A stretch of DNA of 64,000 bases from Alphaproteobacteria bacterium MarineAlpha12_Bin1 (GCA_002937505.1 PTJY01000004.1:213150-277149), one strand, 5' to 3'. Counted from the first letter of the stretch, positions 1 through 9,619 are shown. A program made the numbers and translations. Notes: generated by a model not told the origin, from the sequence alone.

Positions 1-133
1 ATATTGATCCTGCAATAGAAGCTAGTCCTATTGTTAGAATTGCTGACCCGGGCAGCGCAAATGCAACAGGAAAACCTGCAGCCAGAGCCCCAGCCATTGT
101 CAAAACGAGTATTGCTAAGAAGAATAGTTCCAT
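1..133 (-). CDS. TRAP transporter large permease (DctM), N-terminal fragment
   Basis: The reading frame runs off the left edge, so only the first 44 residues are visible. They start MELFFLAILVLTMAGAL, form a hydrophobic segment and continue into a PVAFALPGS stretch, which is typical of the first helix and loop of the TRAP large permease. This subunit is the membrane channel that imports a carboxylate-type substrate with Na+ or H+. It lies 80 bases downstream of the small permease gene and beyond the binding-protein gene, in the usual dctP-dctQ-dctM order on the minus strand. Family assignment rests on a short fragment plus context. Confidence 0.8.
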   Translation of the reverse strand, partial: MELFFLAILVLTMAGALAAGFPVAFALPGSAILTIGLASIAGSI

Positions 134-213
134 AATGTCTTAATTTTTTTTGTTACATAAAATTACTTTGTTGTAAGTCTAAAAGTATAAGTTCAATAAA
201 TTATTAGTGGATT

Positions 214-1230
214 TTACAATTCTGGTTCGCCTTTTAAGTCAGCAGCGCTAGATAAAAAATAGCTTGTAAATTGTATCATCATCGAAAGAGCATATACGGC
301 TAAAAACCCTGCCATTAAATATTTGACATATAGCCCAAACCCACTTTGTGTCATCTCAAATGCGAGCAATGGACTATTAATAACTGTAGCTTTACTCCAC
401 ATTCCAAGGGCTAATATAGTCCAACATAATGGGACACCTAACAAAATTGATCCAACTAAATTAACCCATGCCTTTTTCGTTTTGTTAAATCCTGCATATA
501 GAACATCCACTCTAACATGTGCATCCTCAATCAGGGTGTAGGCACTTGCAAAAAGAAAGAGAGCTGCATACCAGAATCTTACAAGATCTCCTAGAAATGC
601 TTGTTCATAAGAAAATATAAAACGAACTATAACTATTTGAAATTCAGCAATTACTACTAATAATGCTAGCCAGATAAAGCTCAGCCCTTTTATGTAATAA
701 GCAAAGATTAAAGAGATTAGTATTAGGGGGTAATGAACGTAGATTCCTCTAAATCTTGATTGGGCAAGAGATTTTTCAAGCTCAGATCCTACGACATCTG
801 AAAGCAATCCTTCAACTCTTAGGAATGAAATAGCACTATCGACGACACCAATGAACAAAACAGCCCAAAAAGCGACACGTATAATATAAGCTGAGAGAGA
901 TGTAAGGCAAGAAGCGTCTTCTCTTAATGCCCTATTACTTGTTAAAACTATGTATAGTACCAGAACAAGCAATAAGCCTACGTAACTAGTTACCTGTAAC
1001 CAGCCAAGTAAAATTTCAACGTCTGAAAGTGATTTTTTTACTGGTTCTAACCCAAACCAGTTTTTATTTGAAAACAAAGTTATTAAACCAGGCCAACCAC
1101 GCCAGAAAATTAAATAATTATTAATAAGAAATATAAAAGCCATTCCAATTGTTGAAAGAGCAATAAATCTTATAGCCAGATTGGTTTTAAGAGATCTGGT
1201 TAGTTGATTTTTTGATACTACCGGGTTCAA
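214..1230 (-). CDS. TRAP transporter small permease subunit (DctQ family), long form
   Basis: This is a 338-residue membrane protein with about eight hydrophobic segments. The second half (from about residue 210) is the recognisable DctQ part, with the sequence HVRVDVLYAGF, characteristic of small TRAP permeases. The first half adds several extra membrane helices, making it roughly twice the size of a minimal DctQ. The start is apparently TTG at 1230, preceded by a weak TTGGA-type ribosome site. It would anchor the DctP-delivered substrate transport together with DctM encoded just downstream. The substrate cannot be read from sequence. Confidence 0.8.
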   Translation of the reverse strand: MNPVVSKNQLTRSLKTNLAIRFIALSTIGMAFIFLINNYLIFWRGWPGLITLFSNKNWFGLEPVKKSLSDVEILLGWLQVTSYVGLLLVLVLYIVLTSNRALREDASCLTSLSAYIIRVAFWAVLFIGVVDSAISFLRVEGLLSDVVGSELEKSLAQSRFRGIYVHYPLILISLIFAYYIKGLSFIWLALLVVIAEFQIVIVRFIFSYEQAFLGDLVRFWYAALFLFASAYTLIEDAHVRVDVLYAGFNKTKKAWVNLVGSILLGVPLCWTILALGMWSKATVINSPLLAFEMTQSGFGLYVKYLMAGFLAVYALSMMIQFTSYFLSSAADLKGEPEL

Positions 1231-1294
1231 AACTTTTTTCCAAAAACTAATTAAAGTAATAATATTTTACTCTAATTATATTTAGATATAATTA

Positions 1295-1326
1295 ACGAGA
1301 GCGAAACATTAAGGTTCCGCTCTCGT
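1295..1326 (-). terminator. Hairpin between dctP and dctQ
   Basis: A 9-bp perfect stem (acgagagcg at 1295-1303 with cgctctcgt at 1318-1326) lies between the binding-protein stop and the permease start. On the minus strand it is followed by an A/T-rich stretch without a clean T run. It could be a partial terminator or an mRNA-stabilising hairpin that raises binding-protein level over permease level, which is common in solute-binding-protein operons. That role is inferred. Confidence 0.5.
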
Positions 1327-1347
1327 CACTAATCTTTAAACGATTAT

Positions 1348-2445
1348 TTATAAGCCGAGAACTCTGTTGCGCTGTCTTAGATAAGCGACATCAGCAATAT
1401 TGGCCCATGCTCCAACTTCACTTCGAGATTTGGTGAAACTTTCATGGATCTTATTTGCTAATGGACTATGAGCTCTGACTTCTTCAAAGACTTCGTTAGC
1501 AGCCGTTCCAAAACTATCATAGATCTCGTCATTAAATTCACGAAGCTGAACACCTTGATCTTTTATAAGAGAAGCCAAGGCAGCACCATTTTTAGCATTG
1601 TACTCAGACATCATAACGTCGTTTTCCATCGATGCTGCTGATTCTAAGATCGTCTGATCGTTTTTGGATAATTTACTCCAAAATGAGGCATTCATTCCGA
1701 ACGACAACATTGATCCAGGTTCGTGCATGCCCGGGAAGTAATAATATTTAGCTGCTTCATAGAATTTCATGAAGCCGTCATTCCAGGGGCCAACCCACTC
1801 GGTTGCATCGATAGCGCCAGATACAAGGTTTTCATAAATTTGGCCACCAGGTAATGAAACAGGTGAGGCACCAAGTTTTGCCATGACATCACCACCTAGG
1901 CCTGGGATACGCATTTTCAGACCTTTAAGATCGTCAGCTGAGTTTATTTCCTTGTTAAACCAGCCACCCATTTGTACACCAGTACTTCCAGCCATAACTG
2001 CTTTAATACCGAAACTTCCAGCTAATTCGTCCCAAAGTTGTTGTCCGCCACCAAATCGTATCCAAGCATTCATTTCAGTATAAGTTAAACCAAATGGAAC
2101 TGAGGTGAAGTAGGCCCAACCAGGATGTTTGCCTTTCCAATAATAATCTGCTGCGTGATATGCTTGTGCATTGCCTGAGGCAACCTCATCGAAGGAATCA
2201 AATGCCCCGACACGTTCGCCAGCAGCGAAGTACTCTATTTGAATTCGGCCGTCACTCATGTCTGCAATTCGCTTAGCCATTCTTTGAGCGCCTGTTCCTA
2301 AACCAGGAAAATCGCGAGGCCATGTGGCCACCATGGCTATTTCAACGCGATCTTTTGCTATTGCAGGTGTTGCAAAACCGGTTGCTGCAAGAGCGCTACC
2401 TGCGCTGGCGATACCAGCTGTTTTAATAAATTTACGTCTTTTCAT
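1348..2445 (-). CDS. TRAP transporter periplasmic substrate-binding protein (DctP family)
   Basis: This 365-residue protein begins with a twin-arginine signal (MKRRKFIKTAGIASAG followed by an Ala-rich stretch ending near residue 30), so it is probably exported folded through Tat. The mature part has the DctP fold signatures, including KGLKMRIPG near residue 174 and the region GAIDATEWVGPWND near residue 210, as in C4-dicarboxylate/2-oxocarboxylate binding proteins. It captures substrate in the periplasm and delivers it to the DctQ/DctM permease encoded downstream on the same strand. The EWVGP type resembles binders of 2-oxo acids or mannitol, but the ligand is not established. Confidence 0.9.
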   Translation of the reverse strand: MKRRKFIKTAGIASAGSALAATGFATPAIAKDRVEIAMVATWPRDFPGLGTGAQRMAKRIADMSDGRIQIEYFAAGERVGAFDSFDEVASGNAQAYHAADYYWKGKHPGWAYFTSVPFGLTYTEMNAWIRFGGGQQLWDELAGSFGIKAVMAGSTGVQMGGWFNKEINSADDLKGLKMRIPGLGGDVMAKLGASPVSLPGGQIYENLVSGAIDATEWVGPWNDGFMKFYEAAKYYYFPGMHEPGSMLSFGMNASFWSKLSKNDQTILESAASMENDVMMSEYNAKNGAALASLIKDQGVQLREFNDEIYDSFGTAANEVFEEVRAHSPLANKIHESFTKSRSEVGAWANIADVAYLRQRNRVLGL

Positions 2446-2758
2446 AATACTCTCCCTGATAAGCTAAGAGTGTTAGTAGTTAGATATATTCGAAAAGTTT
2501 TAGGCCCTTAGGAAGGTTATTCATACATAAGTAATATATTAAAATTATAATAATGCTTATCGAAACATCCAAAACTACCGTGTTTTATTTGTTAAAATTA
2601 AATTATAATAAATTAAATTGAACTTACTGTAATTCCAAGTTTACATATTATAAACGCTAACAATAAACGTGAGTTACCTGATTCGTAGTTTTATCTAAAT
2701 AAGCTTAAGTTAGTAATGCGAAATGAGCAAGTCAGTGATATGGAGTAATATTTTTCTA
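2446..2758. other. AT-rich intergenic region upstream of the TRAP operon
   Basis: About 310 bases lie between the start of dctP and the stop of the Bpt gene. The stretch is strongly AT-rich and must hold the TRAP operon promoter. I see no open reading frame, RNA gene or convincing hairpin in it. Confidence 0.6.
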
Positions 2759-3508
2759 TCAACTTTGGTGGAGATAGTTAGCTATTTTATCTTCATAATT
2801 TATCCAACCTGAACTACTAAGTATTTCTATTGGTTTAAACCTTGTTTTGTAGGCCATTTTATTACTGTTTTTTATCCAGTAACCAAGATACACATATGAA
2901 AGGCCAATATTTATAGCTTCTTTAGTTAACCACAGAATCATAAAGTTACCCAGACTTCGGTTATGTTCTTTTGGATCATAGTAACTATACACTGCTGAGT
3001 AAGCATCACTTATCCGGTCTACAATGCAGCAAGCAACAAGAGTTCCAAGACCAGTACGAAATTCTAATAATTTTGTATCAACATCAGTTACTTCAACCAT
3101 ATCTTTGAAGTCCTCATATTTCATTGAGGCCATTTCTCCATCCTTATGACGTATTTGTTGATAAGAATTAAAAATGTGATAGTGCTCTTTAGTGGCGATT
3201 GGTTTAATAAACTTAACAGTTAAATCATGATTTCGCTTTATAATCCTACGTTCTGAACGATTCGCAGAAAATTGTTTTGCCACAATTCTTATAGGAATGC
3301 AGCTGGAGCATGTGGAACAGGATGGACGATATATAATCTTTTGGGATCTTCTAAACCCAGCGCGAGTTAAAGTTTCATGGTGATGTTTAGAATGTGTTTT
3401 TTTTAATTCAGTAAATATGTTTGTTTCAGTCTGACCTGATAAATATGGGCAGGGCGTTGGTCCAGTCCTGTAAAATACTATTGGAGAATCAGAGGCAGTT
3501 TTTATCAT
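2759..3508 (-). CDS. bpt: Aspartate/glutamate leucyltransferase (N-end rule)
   Basis: This 249-residue protein is of the usual length for bacterial ATE1-like aminoacyl-tRNA-protein transferases. The N-terminal PCPYLSGQTETNIF and CSTCSSCIPIRI segments carry the conserved cysteines of the ATE N-terminal domain. The C-terminal GNAT-like part includes YVYLGYWIKNSNKMAYK. The family transfers Leu (or Arg) from tRNA to N-terminal Asp/Glu of proteins, marking them for ClpS/ClpAP degradation. It is transcribed alone or with the downstream TRAP genes, although the 313-base gap argues for separate units. Confidence 0.92.
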   Translation of the reverse strand: MIKTASDSPIVFYRTGPTPCPYLSGQTETNIFTELKKTHSKHHHETLTRAGFRRSQKIIYRPSCSTCSSCIPIRIVAKQFSANRSERRIIKRNHDLTVKFIKPIATKEHYHIFNSYQQIRHKDGEMASMKYEDFKDMVEVTDVDTKLLEFRTGLGTLVACCIVDRISDAYSAVYSYYDPKEHNRSLGNFMILWLTKEAINIGLSYVYLGYWIKNSNKMAYKTRFKPIEILSSSGWINYEDKIANYLHQS

Positions 3509-3609
3509 TATCTATAATGTGCTGATTATTTGATTCATAATTTAATCAAGACCAGATGATAAACGTTTATAGATGAATCAGCAAATAGCATGTGTTTTTA
3601 AAGTTATTA

Positions 3610-4212
3610 CTAACTGGGCATTATCGTAGTTGAGTTATCTGTTCTTTCTTCATGATTCTTTTGCCAGTAATCAATATGATTCTGTATAACAACTAAAACA
3701 TCCGTCGCTTTAGTGTCCAATCCGTATTCCATAAGCGCGGGTTCTTGCATTTCCATGTCTGCCCAAATTTCTACGATAAAGGATAAAGGAAAAGGTAAGG
3801 CAGACTTTGCTTTTGGTGGATTAGAAAACTTGAAAACGAGGTAAGGCCCTCTTCTGGACCTCGTTAGCATGCTAATTATACCTCTTCTAACCGAGCTAGA
3901 GTGAGCTATAAAATCTATGTTTTCCCATCCAACTGTTCCTACATGCCAATCTCTTACATATATACCATTTATGTCGACAATAACCTGAGGGCGTCTGTCG
4001 GTAATTCTCTTAGCTGTAATTATACCCCAAAAACAAAATCCTAGAAAAAATACTGCTAAAATTGATAGAGAACCAATATCGGTGTTTTCAACTAGAAATG
4101 GGAGTATCATAATTATAAAGCAAACTGATATTATGGCCGCCAGTTTAAAAAGGTGGGTTTTCGGGTTATAGTAAACATAAAAATCGAGCGGAATATTTCC
4201 TCCACTTTTCAT
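3610..4212 (-). CDS. Membrane protein of unknown function, two N-terminal helices
   Basis: I do not recognise this family. The protein has two hydrophobic helices within about the first 65 residues, then a soluble domain with beta-rich stretches (VIVDINGIYVRDWHVGTVGW, then SRRGPYLVFKF) that look like a pleckstrin-homology-type membrane-associated domain. I chose ATG at 4212, which has a TTGGA motif nine bases upstream. A TTG at 4230 would add six residues. It lies 23 bases after hemB on the same strand, so the two are probably cotranscribed, but no functional link follows. Confidence 0.7.
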   Translation of the reverse strand: MKSGGNIPLDFYVYYNPKTHLFKLAAIISVCFIIMILPFLVENTDIGSLSILAVFFLGFCFWGIITAKRITDRRPQVIVDINGIYVRDWHVGTVGWENIDFIAHSSSVRRGIISMLTRSRRGPYLVFKFSNPPKAKSALPFPLSFIVEIWADMEMQEPALMEYGLDTKATDVLVVIQNHIDYWQKNHEERTDNSTTIMPS

Positions 4213-4235
4213 ATCAGTGTTTCCAATCAATAGAC

Positions 4236-5249
4236 TTAAGAGTTAAGCTGTCGTGCAGCGTCAATGGCAAAATAGGTTAAAACTCCGTTGCATCCAGCCC
4301 TCTTAAATGAAATCAACGTTTCCAACATAACATTATTCAAATCCAACGCTCCTGCTTCAGCGGCAAAACGAATCATGGAATACTCACCACTCACATTATA
4401 AGCGAATGTAGGTAAGCCAAATTTTTCTTTAACCCTCCATATAATGTCTAAGTATGGCAATCCAGGTTTAACCATTACCATGTCAGCGCCCTCGTTTATG
4501 TCTAACGCTACTTCTCTTATAGCTTCGTTAGAGTTTGATGGATCAATTTGATATGTGTCTTTAGTTTCTCCTGCTAAAAAACCAGAGCTGTCTATTGCAT
4601 CACGAAATGGGCCATAAAAAGATGAAGAAAATTTTGCTGCATAAGACATAATCATCACTTTTTGATAATCATGTTTGTCTAAGAATTCCCGAATTTTACC
4701 TATCCTACCATCCATCATGTCTGAAGGAGCAATTATATCACAACCAGCTTGTGCTTGAACAAGAGCTTGGCGACAAAGCGCGTCTATCGTTGAATCATTG
4801 TCTACGTGTCCATTTTGTACGAGACCATCATGTCCGTCAGAATTAAATGGATCTAAAGCGACGTCACATATGACACCAATATCTGAATGTGATTCCTTTA
4901 TGCGCTTTATTGACCGGCATAATAAATTATCGGGATTCCATGCTTCTTCTGCTTCGGGACTTTTAAGTTCTGGGTCTATAGCAGGAAAAAGGGCTACAGC
5001 AGGGATACCTAAAGATTTCGTTTCATCTATTACTTTAGATAAATCATCAATAACATACCTTTTGACGCCTGGCATGGTATCTATAAATTCAGAGCCATGT
5101 GTTTCATCCCTAATGAATAAAGGCAAAATAAGGTCGTTAGGTTCTAAATTATTCTCCCTGATCATTCTTCGAGACCAGTCAAATCGACGATTGCGCCTCA
5201 TTCGAGTGGTTGGGTATGATCCAAAAAATGTTGTCATACTGGTTCTCAT
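4236..5249 (-). CDS. hemB: Delta-aminolevulinic acid dehydratase (porphobilinogen synthase)
   Basis: This enzyme condenses two 5-aminolevulinate molecules to porphobilinogen in haem and corrin synthesis. The 337-residue length is normal. The two active-site lysines are visible at K206 (MSYAAKFSSSFYGPF) and K261 (MVMVKPGLPYLD). The metal site reads DVALDPFNSDGHDG, in which the Zn-binding cysteines of animal and yeast enzymes are replaced by Asp and Ala, so a Mg2+-type enzyme is expected. The ATG at 5249 is followed by another at codon 5, and the exact start is not decided by a clear ribosome site. Confidence 0.96.
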   Translation of the reverse strand: MRTSMTTFFGSYPTTRMRRNRRFDWSRRMIRENNLEPNDLILPLFIRDETHGSEFIDTMPGVKRYVIDDLSKVIDETKSLGIPAVALFPAIDPELKSPEAEEAWNPDNLLCRSIKRIKESHSDIGVICDVALDPFNSDGHDGLVQNGHVDNDSTIDALCRQALVQAQAGCDIIAPSDMMDGRIGKIREFLDKHDYQKVMIMSYAAKFSSSFYGPFRDAIDSSGFLAGETKDTYQIDPSNSNEAIREVALDINEGADMVMVKPGLPYLDIIWRVKEKFGLPTFAYNVSGEYSMIRFAAEAGALDLNNVMLETLISFKRAGCNGVLTYFAIDAARQLNS

Positions 5250-5453
5250 TGTTACTTTTTTGAAATTATATGAACTATATCTAATTTTTGAAAAGCTAGA
5301 TAGCTATTGCTAGCATACAATTCTAACAGATATCCTAGAAAATATTTATTTAAAGTTAAAAAATGTAGAGATAGAAATATTCATTGGTGAAAACCCAATC
5401 AGTTAGTTTATATTTATATAGTAACAAACATTAATTTAGTGGAGTCCTTACCA

Positions 5454-6593
5454 GTGGATTTTAAATTATCGGAAGAACAGATAGCAATTCAGGATCTGGC
5501 TAAAAGATTCGCTATTGAGGAAATTCTGCCAAATGCTTCATTATGGGACGAAAACTCGACATTCCCTATAGAAACATTGAGAAAAGCCGCTGCTTTGGGC
5601 TTTGCGAGTATATACTGCTCAACTGATTATGGTGGTTCAGGCCTTGGTAGGTTAGAGGCTGCTTTGGTATTTGAAGAACTTGCTTCGGCGTGTCCCTCAA
5701 CATCTGCTTATCTGTCAATCCATAATATGTCCTCTTGGATGATAGATAAATTTGGAAATGATAATCTAAAAAAACAATTTCTTCCAAAACTATTTTCTAT
5801 GGATTTCTTTGCTAGCTACTGTTTAACAGAGCCTAGTTCAGGATCCGATGCTGCTTCTTTAAAATCCAAAGCCATAAGAGATGGTGATTCATATGTCATT
5901 AATGGTGAAAAAGTTTTCATTTCAGGTGGATCTGTATCAGATGTGTATGTGTGTATGCTAAGAACAGGTGGAGATGGATCTAGTGGAATTTCTTGTATTG
6001 TTGTTGAAAAGGATTCCCCAGGTTTAAGTTTTGGCAAACTTGAAAAGAAGTTAGGATGGAATAGTCAACCTACTGCATCAGTTATATTTGAGAATTGTCG
6101 TGTTCCAATATCCAATTTAGTAGGAAAAGAGGGGGATGGTTTCAAAATTGCAATGCAAGGCTTAGATGGAGGGCGGATTAATATAGGAGCGTGTTCCATA
6201 GGCGGCGCTCGTGCGTGTCTAGATTTAACAAAAGAATATCTTAAAACGCGGAAACAATTTGGACAGCCATTAGCTGATTTCCAAGCACTACAATTTCATC
6301 TTGCGGATATGGCTACTGACCTAGAAATATCTAGGGTTATGTTGCATAAAGCTGCTTGTATGTTCGACTCAAATTCACATAACACCACACAAGCATCCGC
6401 AATGGCCAAAAGAGTGGCTACTGATTTTGGGTTTGATATCGTTAATAAAGCCTTACAGCTTCATGGGGGTTATGGTTATCTTAAAGAGTTTCCTGTTGAA
6501 CGATATCTAAGAGACCTCAGAGTTCATCAAATTCTAGAAGGAACAAATGAGATTATGCGCTTAATTATTTCTAGAGATTTACTGAGGCAATAG
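5454..6593 (+). CDS. Acyl-CoA dehydrogenase, probably isobutyryl-CoA dehydrogenase
   Basis: This is an FAD-dependent acyl-CoA dehydrogenase. The FAD/substrate motif YCLTEPSSGSDAAS and the catalytic glutamate in ILEGTNEIMRL near the C terminus are both present. I chose GTG at 5454 because GGAG at 5441-5444 lies nine bases upstream, giving 379 residues beginning MDFKLSEEQ. The upstream GTG at 5439 lacks a ribosome site. It is followed by 3-hydroxyisobutyryl-CoA hydrolase and 3-hydroxyisobutyrate dehydrogenase genes, so valine degradation (isobutyryl-CoA to methacrylyl-CoA) is the likely role. Confidence 0.9.
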   Translation: MDFKLSEEQIAIQDLAKRFAIEEILPNASLWDENSTFPIETLRKAAALGFASIYCSTDYGGSGLGRLEAALVFEELASACPSTSAYLSIHNMSSWMIDKFGNDNLKKQFLPKLFSMDFFASYCLTEPSSGSDAASLKSKAIRDGDSYVINGEKVFISGGSVSDVYVCMLRTGGDGSSGISCIVVEKDSPGLSFGKLEKKLGWNSQPTASVIFENCRVPISNLVGKEGDGFKIAMQGLDGGRINIGACSIGGARACLDLTKEYLKTRKQFGQPLADFQALQFHLADMATDLEISRVMLHKAACMFDSNSHNTTQASAMAKRVATDFGFDIVNKALQLHGGYGYLKEFPVERYLRDLRVHQILEGTNEIMRLIISRDLLRQ

Positions 6594-6603
6594 AACGATC
6601 AAA

Positions 6604-7650
6604 ATGAATCAAGAATCCGAAGTATTGTTCGACGTCCAAGGATGTGTTGGATTGATTACTTTAAATAAGCCCAAGGCCTTGAATGCGTTATCATTAAATA
6701 TGGTGGTGTCCATACATAATCAATTAATTAGTTGGGCTTCAGATGAAAGTATTGAGTTAATAGTTATCAAGGCGGATGGTAATCGTGCTTTTTGTGTGGG
6801 TGGCGATGTTAGGGCGCTATATGATAATCGTGGCACTAATTATGGTTCTGAATTTTGTGGAAAAGAGTACTTGTTGAACACCTACCTTTATAATTACCCA
6901 AAACCCTATTTGGCTTTAATGGATGGAGCGGTAATGGGCGGTGGTGTAGGTGTTTCAATACATGGCTCTCATAGAATTGTTACTGAACGAACTATTTTTG
7001 CTATGCCGGAAACAGGTATCGGGCTATTCCCAGATATTGGAGCAGGGTGGTTTTTACCTAGGTGTCCTGGAGAGATCGGTATGTATTTAGGGCTCACAGG
7101 ACATCGTTTAAATGCCTCTGATTGTATCTATACAGGTTTAGCAGATTACTACATTCAGTCAGAATTTCTTGAGGCTGTTGTTAAAAAACTGTCTGAGAGA
7201 AATGTCACTAGAAGTAAGATAAATGACGTGCTTTCTGAATTTTCTATAAATGGAGAATCGTCTGACTTTTATAAATCCAGAAATTCTATTGATCGTTGCT
7301 TCTCTGCTGATAGTGTTGAATCTATAATTGATAGACTTAGAAAAGAGAAAAGTCCCTGGGGCGATAATATAGTGGATATAATCAATTTAAAATCTCCGAC
7401 CTCGTTAAAAATTACTTTTAAACAATTGAGAGCCGGCGCGTTGATGAAGCGATTTGAAGAAGTAATGGCTATGGAATATCGAATGGCAACTCATGTTTTT
7501 AAAAATAATGATTTTTTTGAAGGAATACGTTCAGTCGTTATAGACAAGGATGGTAACCCGAACTGGGACCCGTCTACTTTGGAGGAGGTCACGCCATCTG
7601 AAGTTGATAAATATTTTGAGTTAGTCGATGGAGAGCCCAGTTTTAACTAA
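6604..7650 (+). CDS. 3-hydroxyisobutyryl-CoA hydrolase
   Basis: This is a crotonase-fold protein of 348 residues, the length expected for HIBYL-CoA hydrolases rather than for ordinary enoyl-CoA hydratases (about 260). Diagnostic segments are LNKPKALNALSLNMV, the oxyanion-hole region AFCVGGDVRALYDN, MDGAVMGGGVGVSIHG and MPETGIGLFPDIGAGWFLPR. It hydrolyses 3-hydroxyisobutyryl-CoA to the free acid in valine breakdown. The gene starts ten bases after the acyl-CoA dehydrogenase stop and precedes mmsB, so the three form one operon. Confidence 0.95.
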   Translation: MNQESEVLFDVQGCVGLITLNKPKALNALSLNMVVSIHNQLISWASDESIELIVIKADGNRAFCVGGDVRALYDNRGTNYGSEFCGKEYLLNTYLYNYPKPYLALMDGAVMGGGVGVSIHGSHRIVTERTIFAMPETGIGLFPDIGAGWFLPRCPGEIGMYLGLTGHRLNASDCIYTGLADYYIQSEFLEAVVKKLSERNVTRSKINDVLSEFSINGESSDFYKSRNSIDRCFSADSVESIIDRLRKEKSPWGDNIVDIINLKSPTSLKITFKQLRAGALMKRFEEVMAMEYRMATHVFKNNDFFEGIRSVVIDKDGNPNWDPSTLEEVTPSEVDKYFELVDGEPSFN

Positions 7651-7677
7651 AAAGATGTAGAATATGAGGGATAAGAT

Positions 7678-8568
7678 ATGTCAAATATTGGATTTATAGG
7701 TCTGGGTAATATGGGTGGACCGATGGTCAAAAACCTCGTCGAGGCTGGTCACTCTGTAGCTGTTTATGACATTAACAATGAAGCCGTTATTCGTGCAGCT
7801 AGCTACGGAGGAATCGCTAAAGCTGATGCTATTGGCACTACAGAAAGTGCTGATGTAGTAATAACGATGCTTCCTGCTGGAGAGCATGTGAAATCAGTGT
7901 ACTTGGAAAATGATAATCTTATTGAACATGTTAACAGTGATTGTCTATTAGTTGATTGCTCAACTATAGACGTATTAACTGCGAGAGAAGTCATAGCTCG
8001 AGCCAAAGAAAGCGATTTAGAGATGATTGATGCCCCCGTTTCTGGAGGCGTCGGTGGTGCGGAGGCGGCCACACTGACATTTATGTGTGGGGGTACAGAT
8101 AGCGCTTTTGATAAAGCGGAGCCAGTTTTAAAAGTTATGGGTAAAAACATTTTTCATGCAGGTACAGCAGGTAGCGGGCAGGCAGCTAAGGTCTGTAATA
8201 ATTTAATGTTGGGTATAGAAATGATTGCTGTGAGTGAAGGTTTTGTTTTAGCTGATAAATTAGGTCTTGATAAACAAAAGCTTTGGGACATTGCATCGAC
8301 AGCAACTAGCCAATGTTGGGCCATGACAAATTATTGCCCCGTACCGGGCCCTGTCCCTTCATCTCCTGCAAATCGTGATTATCAGGCCGGCTTTACTATA
8401 GCAATGATGTTGAAGGATCTGAAGCTTTCTCAAGAAGCTGCAAAAAATAATGGTGCATTCACTCCTTTAGCAGCATTAGCAACAGATTTGTATGAATCGT
8501 TTGCAAGCACAAATCAAAATGACGGCCTCGATTTTTCATCAATAATTAAGCTTATTGAAAATCAATAG
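7678..8568 (+). CDS. mmsB: 3-hydroxyisobutyrate dehydrogenase
   Basis: This is an NAD-dependent beta-hydroxyacid dehydrogenase of 296 residues. The Rossmann motif GFIGLGNMGGPM is at the N terminus, the substrate-binding DAPVSGGVGGAEA around residue 118, and the catalytic lysine in GSGQAAKVCNN. It oxidises 3-hydroxyisobutyrate to methylmalonate semialdehyde, the third step encoded in this operon. A GAGGGATAAG ribosome site sits just before the ATG. The gene converges on thiG. Confidence 0.95.
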   Translation: MSNIGFIGLGNMGGPMVKNLVEAGHSVAVYDINNEAVIRAASYGGIAKADAIGTTESADVVITMLPAGEHVKSVYLENDNLIEHVNSDCLLVDCSTIDVLTAREVIARAKESDLEMIDAPVSGGVGGAEAATLTFMCGGTDSAFDKAEPVLKVMGKNIFHAGTAGSGQAAKVCNNLMLGIEMIAVSEGFVLADKLGLDKQKLWDIASTATSQCWAMTNYCPVPGPVPSSPANRDYQAGFTIAMMLKDLKLSQEAAKNNGAFTPLAALATDLYESFASTNQNDGLDFSSIIKLIENQ

Positions 8569-8600
8569 GTTTGGTGTTTGTCCAGTATAATATATCTAAT

Positions 8601-9371
8601 CTATGAACCTATCAGTCCTAAACGAGGACTGGACTCTACTGCATGATCTAGTTTAGGGATTCTACCAGAAATTGATGCTTTTCGTCCGGCAGACACTGCT
8701 TCACGCATAGCTGAAGCCATTAGTACTGGATTTGCGGCTTTAGACACAGCAGAATTTAATAATACGGCTTCACAGCCAAGTTCCATGGCGAGCGTAGCGT
8801 CTGAAGCGGTTCCAACACCTGCGTCTAGAACTACTGGAATATTAATATGGTTGCATATCATTTCTATGTTATAGGGGTTACATATTCCCATTCCAGAACC
8901 TATTGGTGAACCAAGAGGCATTACAGAAACGCAACCAAGGTCTTCTAATTTCTGACAAGAAACTGGATCATCTGTGCAGTACGGAAAGACTTTGAAGCCG
9001 TCTTTAACTAATTCTTTTGCTGCGGAAATTAATTCAGTGCTATCAGGATACAAAGTATCTCTATCTCCTATTAGCTCTAATTTTATCCAATTAGTTTCTA
9101 AAGCTTCACGCGACAATTGTGCTGTTAAAACTGCATCTTTGGCAGTTGAGCAGCCCGATGTGTTGGGCAGTAATCGATAATTATTTCCTATTATATCGAT
9201 CATACTTTCGTTGTATGTATCAAGGCTTATTCTTCTAATAGATACAGTAATAACTTCAGCTCCACTGGCTTTTAATGAATCCAGCATAATCTGTTGATTA
9301 GGATACCCTGCGGTACCAATCCAAAGTCGAGATTTGATATTCTCGCCAGCAATTTCTAATAAATCTGACAT
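8601..9371 (-). CDS. thiG: Thiazole synthase ThiG
   Basis: This 256-residue TIM-barrel enzyme forms the thiazole phosphate of thiamine from 1-deoxyxylulose 5-phosphate, dehydroglycine and ThiS thiocarboxylate. It has the characteristic segments [25 protein letters not shown] and [11 protein letters not shown], followed by [20 protein letters not shown]. The gene is the third of thiO-thiS-thiG, 12 bases after thiS, under the upstream TPP riboswitch. Confidence 0.97.
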   Translation of the reverse strand: MSDLLEIAGENIKSRLWIGTAGYPNQQIMLDSLKASGAEVITVSIRRISLDTYNESMIDIIGNNYRLLPNTSGCSTAKDAVLTAQLSREALETNWIKLELIGDRDTLYPDSTELISAAKELVKDGFKVFPYCTDDPVSCQKLEDLGCVSVMPLGSPIGSGMGICNPYNIEMICNHINIPVVLDAGVGTASDATLAMELGCEAVLLNSAVSKAANPVLMASAMREAVSAGRKASISGRIPKLDHAVESSPRLGLIGS

Positions 9372-9383
9372 CTTGTGTTTTTA

Positions 9384-9596
9384 TTATCCCCCCTGAAATG
9401 ATTTCACGATTTCGACTTTATCTCCATCATTTAAAACAGTTTCATTCCAACTATCTTTTAAAGCAATAATATCATTAATCGCGACGGCAATGCCACGGGC
9501 CGTTGGGTCTATGCCTTCTTGTAAGAGCAGTTCATTAACACTTTTTGCTAGCAAATGTTTTGTCTCTCCATTAAGAAATATGCTTATTTCATTCAT
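9384..9596 (-). CDS. thiS: Sulfur carrier protein ThiS
   Basis: This is a 70-residue ubiquitin-like protein ending in the Gly-Gly needed for adenylation and thiocarboxylation (VEIVKSFQGG). I chose ATG at 9596 (MNEISIFLNGE). A TTG six codons upstream would give a non-homologous extension. It supplies the sulfur atom to ThiG. It sits between thiO and thiG with very short gaps. Confidence 0.93.
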   Translation of the reverse strand: MNEISIFLNGETKHLLAKSVNELLLQEGIDPTARGIAVAINDIIALKDSWNETVLNDGDKVEIVKSFQGG

Positions 9597-9619
9597 ATTA
9601 GTGTTATCCAGCAAAAGAC

